From: Streptomyces sp. SUK 48
Lineage (GTDB): Bacteria; Actinomycetota; Actinomycetes; Streptomycetales; Streptomycetaceae
Length of the DNA: 64,000 bases
NCBI RefSeq assembly: GCF_009650765.1
Contig: NZ_CP045740.1
Span: 6,982,001-7,046,000, forward strand
Direction of reading: 5' to 3'
Of this stretch, positions 24,951 through 31,882 are shown in pieces. The first letter of the stretch is position 1, and each line of letters starts with the position of its first letter. The notes beneath the pieces are model-generated. The model made no database searches and was not told where the DNA came from. It saw only the letters and a list, made by a program, of their open reading frames with translations. The translations under genes and the position numbers were made by a program.

Positions 24951-25865
24951 TCAGGGCAGGGTTTCTGTGGTGCAGCCGGGGATTTCGGCGGGGGTGCCCC
25001 GCCGGAGGAAATCGGCGACGAGGCTGGCGAAGTCCGCGTCGCGTTCCATGTGGAGGAGGTGGTCGCAGTTGTCCAGGACCGTGAGCTCGGCACCGTGGAT
25101 GGTGGCGGCTACGGCCCGGTTGTCGGCGACCGTGGTGGTGGTGTCGTGTTCGCCGACACCGACGAGGGTGGGCACGCCGCTGATGCCCCCGGGCGGGAGG
25201 GGCTGGTCCAGGAGCAGGGCTCCGCGGTCGCGGACGTAGGCGGTGAGGGGGTCGTGGGGCGCGGAGAGCAGGTGCTGCAGTAGGACCTTGGCGGCCGCCC
25301 TCATCAGCAGATTGTCGGCGGCGGCCTGAGGGTTGGTCAGCAGGGCGACCAGGTGCCCTGCCTGCTCTGCTCGGGCGTGCGGGGCACAGGGCATCTGGTC
25401 AATGCGGTGCAGCCCCTGCTGGATGAGGGCGGTCAGGCGAGGCGCGGGCTTCGGTGATGCGCCGAAGAGCATCAGGTGCGTGATCCGGCGGGGGTGCTGT
25501 TGAGCGAGGCGGTATCCCACGGGGTAGCCGGAGGAGACCGCGAGGACGGCTGTCTGCCTCACTCCGGCCTGGTCCAGGGTGCTGATGGCGGCGTCGGTGA
25601 GGTCGTCCCAGTTCAGGTCGGGGCCGCCAGGGGCTTGGGCGGGAGGCAGGTCGGGGATCAGCATCGGATGGTGGGGAGCCAGCCGCTGTTCGAGGCGGGT
25701 CCATGAGTGGCGGGTCTGCAGTCCACCGCCGAGTACGAGCAGCGGTGGTCCGGCGGTGGCAGCCACAGGAGTGAGGATGCGGCAGGGGAAGACTGCCGCG
25801 CGCCAGTAGATCTGCCGGTCCGCTGCCTGGAATTGGGGGGTGGTGGGGGCCAGGCTGGCGCTCAC
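24951..25865 (-). CDS. alpha/beta hydrolase (second copy in the KAS III operon)
   Basis: 304 residues from ATG 25865, overlapping the ACP stop by 4 bp. The fold is recognisable by PPLLVLGGGLQTRHSW (oxyanion strand), the nucleophile region VLAVSSGYPVGY with Ser about 111, the acid in VGVGEHDTTTTV and the His in VLDNCDHLLHM. The nucleophile motif is A-V-S-S-G, not the strict G-x-S-x-G. Candidate roles are thioesterase, acyltransferase or cyclase releasing the ACP-bound product. It matches the first hydrolase (27173-28075) in position relative to KAS III and ACP. Confidence 0.85.
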   Translation of the reverse strand: MSASLAPTTPQFQAADRQIYWRAAVFPCRILTPVAATAGPPLLVLGGGLQTRHSWTRLEQRLAPHHPMLIPDLPPAQAPGGPDLNWDDLTDAAISTLDQAGVRQTAVLAVSSGYPVGYRLAQQHPRRITHLMLFGASPKPAPRLTALIQQGLHRIDQMPCAPHARAEQAGHLVALLTNPQAAADNLLMRAAAKVLLQHLLSAPHDPLTAYVRDRGALLLDQPLPPGGISGVPTLVGVGEHDTTTTVADNRAVAATIHGAELTVLDNCDHLLHMERDADFASLVADFLRRGTPAEIPGCTTETLP

Positions 25866-26107
25866 GCGCGGGTGGCCATCCGTGTTTCGACGAAGGCTGC
25901 AAGGTCCGCGACCGTCGAATGGGCTGTCAGGGCGGTCTCGGTGATGACCAGCTGGTAGTCATCCTCGAGGATCATGGCGAGGACAGCGACGGCCATGGAG
26001 TCGACGCCAGCGTCCTTGAGCGTGGCGGTGGGGGTGACCGGTCCGGGAGGCAGTCCTGCCTTCGTGGTGAGGATGTCGATGACGGTGGTCAGGACATCGT
26101 CTTTCAT
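25862..26107 (-). CDS. acyl carrier protein (second copy)
   Basis: 81 residues from ATG 26107, with GAAGGAG upstream. The phosphopantetheine site is at about Ser37 in LKDAGVDSMAVAVLAMILED; helix 2 and the acidic character are typical of discrete ACPs. The motif is D-S-M, not the usual D-S-L. It is translationally coupled on both sides (4-bp overlaps with the KAS III gene and the hydrolase gene), indicating stoichiometric production and likely physical partnership with them. It requires a phosphopantetheinyl transferase from elsewhere in the genome. Confidence 0.9.
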   Translation of the reverse strand: MKDDVLTTVIDILTTKAGLPPGPVTPTATLKDAGVDSMAVAVLAMILEDDYQLVITETALTAHSTVADLAAFVETRMATRA

Positions 26108-27120
26108 GATGCGGACTCCTTCTCGTGTGAGGTCAGGGCAGGAACGCCGGGCCACAGGGCGGTGGTGGCGGCCCAGGACAAGCCGCTGCCGAAAGCCGTG
26201 ACCAGCAACCGGCTCCCCTCGGCGAGGAGGCCCCCTGCGGCGGTGTCGGCTAGCAGGATCGGGACGGAGGCGGCCGCGGTGTTGCCGACCCGGTCGATGT
26301 TGGACGGCATGCGCTCCGGTGGGAAAGGCAGAGCTGCGGCGAGGGCGGTGCTGATGGTGGCGTTCGCCTGATGGGTGATCAGCAGATCGACGTCGTCGAG
26401 TCGCCAGCCGGCCGCGGCCGCGGCTCCGGTGGCTGCCGATTTCATACGCCGTACGGCGTTGCGCAGAACCTCGGGGCCGCGCAGATGCAAAAACAGGTCG
26501 CCCTCACCACGTCCTGGAGCCGGCACACGCTGGCGCGATCCTCCGGCGGGGATGGCGATCGCATCGGCGAGGGTGCCGTCACTGCCCCACACTGTGGGCC
26601 CGAACGTGCTGCTCTCTCCCGGCTCTGCCCGGCGTACCACTGCCGCACCGGCGCCGTCTCCGAAGATGGGGGCTGTGCTGGGATCCGCCGGGTTGATCAT
26701 GGTGGAGGCGCTTTCGGCACCGATGACCACGACGGTGCGTGCGGAGGTGGCGAGCAGTCCGCGAGCCAGTTCCAGGGCGTAGAGGAAGCCCGAGCATCCG
26801 GCGTTGATGTCGAAGGCGGGAATGCCGTTCAGCCCCAGTCGGCTGGCCACCTCGGGGGCGCCGGCGGGGCAGAGCCGGTCGGGGGTGGTGGTGGCGAGGA
26901 TGAGCGTGTCGACCGTGCGCGCGCCCGCGGCGTTCATCGCCAGTGCGGCTGCCTCGGTGGCGAGGTGAACGGTGGCTGATCCCTGGCTGATGCGATGCCG
27001 ATTGATGACGCCGATACGCCGGCGCACGAAGCTGTCCATTTCGGCGCTCATCAGGTCGGCGTTGGCTACCACGGTCGGGGGCAGCCAGCAGCCCAGACCG
27101 GACAGGACCATGCTGGTCAC
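26104..27120 (-). CDS. ketoacyl-ACP synthase III-like enzyme (second copy)
   Basis: 338 residues from ATG 27120. The FabH triad is intact: Cys about 109 in FDINAGCSGFLYALEL, His in LLITHQANATI and Asn in RVGNTAAASVPI. The C-terminal G-S-G loop (VTAFGSGLSWAATTALW) is present. FabH-type enzymes condense an acyl-CoA with malonyl-ACP; related pathway enzymes instead transfer acyl groups to O or N nucleophiles. Its own ACP follows with a 4-bp overlap. It differs clearly from the other KAS III at 28442-29455, so the two probably use different substrates. Confidence 0.92.
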   Translation of the reverse strand: MTSMVLSGLGCWLPPTVVANADLMSAEMDSFVRRRIGVINRHRISQGSATVHLATEAAALAMNAAGARTVDTLILATTTPDRLCPAGAPEVASRLGLNGIPAFDINAGCSGFLYALELARGLLATSARTVVVIGAESASTMINPADPSTAPIFGDGAGAAVVRRAEPGESSTFGPTVWGSDGTLADAIAIPAGGSRQRVPAPGRGEGDLFLHLRGPEVLRNAVRRMKSAATGAAAAAGWRLDDVDLLITHQANATISTALAAALPFPPERMPSNIDRVGNTAAASVPILLADTAAGGLLAEGSRLLVTAFGSGLSWAATTALWPGVPALTSHEKESAS

Positions 27121-27172
27121 CGCTGTGTCCTACTCGGTGAGATGTGCATTGGAATCGCCGTCACGCTGCCGA

Positions 27173-28075
27173 TCAGCGGCCCAGAGGAGTCGGCTCGCCC
27201 GACGGGCGGGGTGAAACGGGTGTGGTGAGGTAGTCCAGGTCGGCCACGGAATGTCCGGTGAAGAAGCGCATCACGAGGTCGCTGGCCTCCTCGCGGCGCT
27301 GCATGAACACCCAGTGGTCCGCTTCGCCGATCACGGCGAACGCACAGTCGTCGATCGTCCGGGCGAAATCCTGCTGCTCGTGAGCGGAGCTGATGGTGTC
27401 GTGCTCGCCGCAGAACACCAGCGTCGGTACCCCGATGAGCCCGCCGACCGGGTCGAGGTTCTCCAGAACCGAGCGCTCCATGGTCCTGAAGCCATGGGCG
27501 CTGGCCGTGACGGCACGCAGTGTCATGCGCTTGACCAGCTGTCGCACGACGTCCCGGTTACGGATGACCACATCGGTGTCGCAGCACAGGAACATCTCGG
27601 TCAGCACATCGACGAAGCCGTTCGGATCTCCCTCCAGCATGCGCTGTGCGCCACGCATCCACAGGTCGATCAGCTTGTCGCTGATGCGTACCGGTACACC
27701 GCCCAGGACCAGGCGGGCGATGCGGTCGGGCCGTCGCTGGGCGCAGCGGAAGGCGACAGCGGAGCCGAAGGAGTAGCCGAGGAAATTGACGCGGTCCAGA
27801 CCGAGATCGTCGATGATCATCTCGACGGCCCGGCACATCGTCTCCATGTCCTGTTCCGGCCGCAGCGGAGTCGATTCTCCGGCCCCAGGTAGGTCTACGG
27901 AGATCAGGCCGGCGTGAGGCAGGACATGGTTTTCCATGATCGACCAGCCGTGCATGCCCTGCAGAACCCCGCCGATCACGAACACCGGCTCGATCGTCGG
28001 TCGCTCGGCCCACTGCACCTGGTAGGAGAAGGACAGGCCGTCCAGAGGCAGGGTGCGGGTGATGGGTGCGGGCAT
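27173..28075 (-). CDS. alpha/beta hydrolase (first copy in the KAS III operon)
   Basis: 300 residues from ATG 28075 with GGAG 4 nt upstream; the longer open frame to 28189 has no start signal. The motifs are complete: VFVIGGVLQGMHGWS (oxyanion region), ISVDLPGAGEST, the nucleophile elbow GYSFGSAVAFR with Ser about 102, Asp in FCGEHDTISS and His in IGEADHWVFMQ. The C-terminus is extended (about 25 residues). It probably acts on the acyl-ACP or free product of the upstream KAS III/ACP pair, by hydrolysis, transacylation or lactonisation; this is inferred from gene order only. Confidence 0.85.
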   Translation of the reverse strand: MPAPITRTLPLDGLSFSYQVQWAERPTIEPVFVIGGVLQGMHGWSIMENHVLPHAGLISVDLPGAGESTPLRPEQDMETMCRAVEMIIDDLGLDRVNFLGYSFGSAVAFRCAQRRPDRIARLVLGGVPVRISDKLIDLWMRGAQRMLEGDPNGFVDVLTEMFLCCDTDVVIRNRDVVRQLVKRMTLRAVTASAHGFRTMERSVLENLDPVGGLIGVPTLVFCGEHDTISSAHEQQDFARTIDDCAFAVIGEADHWVFMQRREEASDLVMRFFTGHSVADLDYLTTPVSPRPSGEPTPLGR

Positions 28076-28121
28076 GGTTCTCCGATTTCTTGGCGGGAGA
28101 GCGGGAAACGCGGGAGGTCGG

Positions 28122-28430
28122 TCAGGAGTGAGCTTGGTTGGTGCGGTTGTCTGCCGCACCCTCCTGGTGAGGGACGGCGGCCTTCTCAAGAAGGGCTTCC
28201 CCGACCATGTCCGCGGTCTGAGCCAAGGTCATGTCCGCTGAGGCAAGAGAGTCGTCGAGCTCGATGCGGTAGTGGTCCGACAGTGTGACGAACATTTCGA
28301 CCTGGGCGATGGAGTCCAGATCGAGGCTTTCGAAGGTTCTGGTCCCGACCAGGTCCTCAAAGGGAATGTTGTGCTCCGACGCAAGGTACTTCTGGATATA
28401 GCCGAGCGGCGGGGTACTGGGATCGCTCAT
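28122..28430 (-). CDS. acyl carrier protein (first copy)
   Basis: 102 residues from ATG 28430. The phosphopantetheine attachment Ser is at about 40 in FESLDLDSIAQVEMFVTLSDHY (D-S-I type). A C-terminal tail of about 15 residues (AVPHQEGAADNRTNQAHS) extends beyond the four-helix fold. It lies 11 bp after the first KAS III stop. The two ACPs of the operon are only distantly alike, which suggests that each is dedicated to its own KAS III. Confidence 0.9.
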   Translation of the reverse strand: MSDPSTPPLGYIQKYLASEHNIPFEDLVGTRTFESLDLDSIAQVEMFVTLSDHYRIELDDSLASADMTLAQTADMVGEALLEKAAVPHQEGAADNRTNQAHS

Positions 28431-28441
28431 GAGAGTCTGCC

Positions 28442-29455
28442 TCACTCGTAGTCTTTGATCAGGGGCCAGGACAAGGCGACCGAGCCCCACACGGCGCCGC
28501 CGCCGAAGGCAGTGAAGAGGCTGCGTGTTCCCGGGGGGACGGCCTGCCGGGCAACCAGTTCGTCCATGACGAGAGGGATCGACGCGGAGGAGGTGTTGCC
28601 CACCTCGCGGATGTTGCCGAACCTGGCCTCGGCCCTCACGCCGACGAGATCCGCCACCTTGTCCAGGATGCGCTGGTTCGCCTGGTGTCCGATGAACGCA
28701 CCCACCGACTCGACCGGCCAGCCCACCGTTTCCAGGAGCGACCGCGAGGAGTCCGTCATGCGGCGTACGGCGTGAGCGAACATCTGCGGGCCGCGCATGC
28801 GAAGGCACCGGTCCGCCAAGGACGACTCTCCGGCGTGGTCCGGCCAGCGGGAACCGCCGGCCCGGACCACCGCGAGGTCGTCCTGGGTCCCGTCACTCCC
28901 AAGGGACGTGGCGAGTACGGCTCCCGGCTCCAGCGGGGAGCCGGCTCGGAGCACCACCGCCCCCGCCCCGTCGGCGAACACAACCGCGGTGCCGCGGTCC
29001 GAGGGGTCGGTGATCGTTGACAACGTCTCCGCCGCCACCACCAGCACGCACTGCACCGTTCCGGCCCTGATCCACGCATCCCCGACCGCCAGGGCGTATG
29101 TGAAACCCGAACAGGCGGCCGACACGTCGAATGCCGGTACCGTTCCCAGGCCGAGGCGGGCAGCCACCGCAGGAGCCGTGCCGGGCGAATGGTGATCAGG
29201 GGTGGTCGTAGCCAGCACCACCAGGTCCACCACCGGCTGTCCGGCTCGCCCAAGCGCAGATCTGGCGGCATTCACCGCCAGATCGCCCGTGCTCGTTCCC
29301 GCCTCCACCCACCGCCGACGCTCGATACCAGTCCTGGAACGAATCCATTCGTCAGTGGTATCCAACGAGGCCAGCGGTTCATCAAGATTTCCGATCACAC
29401 GCTCCGGAAGACAGGAGCCGACACTCGTGATCACAGAAACCGTTTGGAGCGACAC
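28442..29455 (-). CDS. ketoacyl-ACP synthase III-like enzyme (first copy)
   Basis: 337 residues from GTG 29455, fixed by GGAGG 4 nt upstream; the frame is open to 29515. Cys about 115 in FDVSAACSGFTYALAV, His in GAFIGHQANQRIL and Asn in REVGNTSSASIP form an intact FabH triad; DTTDEWIRSRTGIERR near residue 33 is the FabH substrate-loop signature. It is the promoter-proximal gene of a seven-gene operon and most likely starts the pathway by condensing a starter acyl-CoA with an extender on the following ACP. A canonical-looking promoter lies about 50 bp upstream. Confidence 0.93.
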   Translation of the reverse strand: MSLQTVSVITSVGSCLPERVIGNLDEPLASLDTTDEWIRSRTGIERRRWVEAGTSTGDLAVNAARSALGRAGQPVVDLVVLATTTPDHHSPGTAPAVAARLGLGTVPAFDVSAACSGFTYALAVGDAWIRAGTVQCVLVVAAETLSTITDPSDRGTAVVFADGAGAVVLRAGSPLEPGAVLATSLGSDGTQDDLAVVRAGGSRWPDHAGESSLADRCLRMRGPQMFAHAVRRMTDSSRSLLETVGWPVESVGAFIGHQANQRILDKVADLVGVRAEARFGNIREVGNTSSASIPLVMDELVARQAVPPGTRSLFTAFGGGAVWGSVALSWPLIKDYE

Positions 29456-29503
29456 GAAACCTCCAGACTTTGAACGATCCAGCCGGAAAGCCAAACGCGC
29501 GAG

Positions 29504-29532
29504 ACGGTAGAGCAAAGCAAAACTCTTGTCAA
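29504..29532 (-). promoter_or_regulatory. promoter of the KAS III operon
   Basis: On the minus strand TTGACA (complement of 29527-29532) and TACCGT (complement of 29504-29509) are 17 bp apart, an almost ideal vegetative sigma promoter. The predicted start lies near 29497, giving a leader of about 40 nt before GTG 29455. Confidence 0.6.
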
Positions 29533-29555
29533 ACCATTCCGTTTATATGTAAATA
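29526..29555 (+). promoter_or_regulatory. promoter of the cytochrome P450 gene
   Basis: TTGTCA (29526-29531) and TAAATA (29550-29555) with an 18-bp spacer, in a strikingly AT-rich stretch for this genome. Its -35 box overlaps the -35 box of the opposing KAS III promoter, so one protein bound here could switch both directions. Confidence 0.5.
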
Positions 29556-29665
29556 GTGCAAATAATGCGCTACTCCGACAGGTCTGATGCGCGACTTCGG
29601 AAGACTGCCGGCGTAGCCCTACAATTTGCGCCGACAGCAGAAGCGTGAGATTAAGGGGCCGTACG

Positions 29666-30892
29666 GTGAGCATCGAACAGGCAACCGGGCTTCCTTCGAT
29701 GGACAGCCCGGAATACATTACGAACCCCCAGGTATTCTTTTCGCAGGAGAAATGCGGTGGTCCTGTCTTTCAAGCCGTCGCGGCCGGGGGCTTGAAAGTG
29801 TGGGTCGTAGCCGGATACGCCGAAGCCCGCAAAGCTCTCACTGACCCGCGCCTGTCGAAGAACGTCGACATGGCCCGACGGTCCATCCTGGCCAACCTGG
29901 ACCGCAAGGCCAACGTCATGGCATTCGCCGTGGACCTTGTGTCGCACATGTTGAACTCCGATCCACCGGACCACACCCGCCTGCGCAGCCTGGTCAACAA
30001 GGCATTCACCGCTCGCGCCTCGGAAAGGCTGCGCCCCTCGATCGAGAGCACCACAAGAAAACTTCTCGACGGTATGGCCGTTCACAGCGAAACGGACCTG
30101 ATGGAGGCTTTCGCGCACCCCCTGCCGATGGCGGTGCTCTGCGAACTGCTCGGAGTGCCGCAGCCCGACCGTGAACGCTTCGACCACTGGCTCAGCGCCC
30201 GCATGTCCAACGACCCCCAGCGCATCACGATGGCGGCCCCTGCCCTCCTGGCCTATCTACGCGAACTCGTCGACAGCAAACGCCGCGCCCCCGCCGACGA
30301 CCTCCTCAGCCACCTTGTCCAGGCGCAGAACTCCGACGGAAGGCTCAGCCCCGAGGAACTCGTCGCGACCACCTTCCTCCTGCTGGTCGCCGGCCATGAG
30401 ACCACCGTGCACCTCATCGGCGCAGGCATGACCTCCCTCCTTGTGCACCCCGACCAGCTCGCACGTCTCCAGCGAGACCGCCGCCTCCTGCCCGGGGCCA
30501 TCGAGGAACTCCTCCGGTACGACGGCCCCGTCAAAACAGCGACTCTCCGCTTCACCACCGAACCCGTCGAACTGGCCGGCACCCTCATCCCCGCCAACTC
30601 GCCGGTGGCCATCGCGCTCGCCGCCGCGAACCGGGACGAGACGCAGTTCACTGCCGGGGACAGTTTCGACATCACCCGACCCTCCGTCGGCCACCTGGCC
30701 TTCGGGCACGGAATCCACTACTGCGTCGGCGCCCCCCTCGCCCGCCTTGAAACAGACATCGCCTTCACCGGTCTCCTTGACCGCTTCCCCTATATGCAAC
30801 TGCTCTGCGACCCATCCGACCTGCAGTGGCAGCCGGGCATGTTCCGAGCCCTCGCCTCACTACCCGTCCGCCTCCAAGCTCCCCACAGGTGA
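29666..30892 (+). CDS. cytochrome P450
   Basis: 408 residues from GTG 29666 with AAGGGG upstream. P450 signatures: MLNSDPPDHTRLRSLVNKAFT (C helix), LLLVAGHETTVHLI (I helix, acid-alcohol pair), EELLRYDGPV (E-x-x-R of the K helix) and the haem loop FGHGIHYCVGAPLARLE with the Cys ligand at about 352. It is full length for bacterial class I P450s, which draw electrons from ferredoxin partners not encoded nearby. It is divergent from the KAS III operon with overlapping promoters, so it is probably the pathway's tailoring oxygenase, hydroxylating or epoxidising the acyl product. Confidence 0.93.
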   Translation: MSIEQATGLPSMDSPEYITNPQVFFSQEKCGGPVFQAVAAGGLKVWVVAGYAEARKALTDPRLSKNVDMARRSILANLDRKANVMAFAVDLVSHMLNSDPPDHTRLRSLVNKAFTARASERLRPSIESTTRKLLDGMAVHSETDLMEAFAHPLPMAVLCELLGVPQPDRERFDHWLSARMSNDPQRITMAAPALLAYLRELVDSKRRAPADDLLSHLVQAQNSDGRLSPEELVATTFLLLVAGHETTVHLIGAGMTSLLVHPDQLARLQRDRRLLPGAIEELLRYDGPVKTATLRFTTEPVELAGTLIPANSPVAIALAAANRDETQFTAGDSFDITRPSVGHLAFGHGIHYCVGAPLARLETDIAFTGLLDRFPYMQLLCDPSDLQWQPGMFRALASLPVRLQAPHR

Positions 30893-30904
30893 CCGTCCCA
30901 CAAC

Positions 30905-31078
30905 AAGCGCAGCGCACCTTACGCCCGCCGCCCTCAAAGCGGCTCCGGCCGCCCTCCAGCCGGCGGGCGCGGCCCGGGCGATGCCGCCGGGCGGGCCGTC
31001 GACGAAGCGGATCATCCCGGAGGCGAACACATCGCGCCGGCTCAGGGCGCGGTGCAGCTGCTCAAGGGCTCCTCAGCG
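30905..31078 (-). pseudogene. possible Tn3-type transposase remnant
   Basis: Minus-strand text LEQLHRALSRRDVFASGMIRF resembles the conserved block of Tn3-family transposases (LxxLHRALxRRDVFA). It fades into Ala/Gly-rich sequence with no start or stop context. About 55 codons only. It would mark an old insertion just behind the P450, at the edge of the biosynthetic locus. Confidence 0.35.
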
Positions 31079-31079
31079 C

Positions 31080-31193
31080 CTCAACAGCCCTCACGGCATC
31101 GCCGTCGACGCCACCGGGGCGATCCACATCGTCGAACGGGTCGTCGGCGGCCGCCACCAGCGGCTGCAACCCTCCGGTCTCACCACGCTCTGA
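31080..31193 (+). pseudogene. possible NHL-repeat fragment
   Basis: A short stretch (LNSPHGIAVDATGAIHIVERVV) looks like a single NHL beta-propeller repeat and ends at a TGA (31191-31193). There is no start codon or further repeats, so it is probably a leftover of a larger gene. The match is short and uncertain. Confidence 0.3.
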
Positions 31194-31208
31194 CGTCACC
31201 ACTGCCGA

Positions 31209-31604
31209 CTACGCGGCCGCCGCGTCGACGGGGAGCCAGGCCACCACGGTGGTGCCGGCTGCCGTGAGGAGCGCGAGCCACCAGCTGGTGCAGTGGCGGA
31301 CCAGGTTCAGTCCCCGGCCGCAGGAGGCGTCGGCATCCTCGGCGGCCACGCGGGCAGTGCGTCGGGTCCGCCGGCGTCCGGCGTCCTTGACCTCGACGGT
31401 GAGGGCGGAGCCCTTGTGGGTGAGCAGCAGTGTGACCTCCGGACTGCCCCTGTGGAGGACCGTGTTGGTGACCAGTTCGGTGACGACGAGCGACAGGGCG
31501 TCGCGGGTGTCGGCGGGCAGTGCCCAGCGGTCGGCAGTGTCGCACGTGAAGCGGCGCAGGGCTGGGACTGCGGCGGTCGTCGCGGGCAGGCTGCACAGGG
31601 CCAC
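31209..31604 (-). CDS. anti-sigma-type ATP-binding protein (HATPase, RsbW-like)
   Basis: 131 residues from GTG 31604; the frame is closed a short way upstream. The GHKL fold is visible: LPATTAAVPALRRFTCDTADRW at the start, the N-box DALSLVVTELVTNTVLHRG (ATP/Mg-binding Asn) and the G1 box LTVEVKDAGR followed by a G2-like CGRGLNLVRHCTSWW. Streptomyces has dozens of these stand-alone kinases, which phosphorylate anti-anti-sigma proteins or bind sigma factors. No anti-anti-sigma partner is adjacent, so its target is unknown. Confidence 0.8.
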   Translation of the reverse strand: MALCSLPATTAAVPALRRFTCDTADRWALPADTRDALSLVVTELVTNTVLHRGSPEVTLLLTHKGSALTVEVKDAGRRRTRRTARVAAEDADASCGRGLNLVRHCTSWWLALLTAAGTTVVAWLPVDAAAA

Positions 31605-31882
31605 CGGCTTTCCGGGGGTCTGTCCTGCGGCGGCGGACCGGTGGAGGTTCGGGCTGGGGCTCTGGGTCTGGATTCACGGTCGGCTCCTCGGGTGTCCCGT
31701 TGGTGGTGCGTGTGCGGGCTCACTTCGACCGTGCGCGCCGCACACCGTGTGCGGCTATCAGGGGAGGCAGAAGCAGGTATCCGTATACGTGGTGAGCCGG
31801 CCCGGCCGACATCGGCCTTACCGACCCTCCGCACCCATGTGCCGGCGGTCCGTCCTGCGGTTCATCGCGTTCTCCGTCCCGC

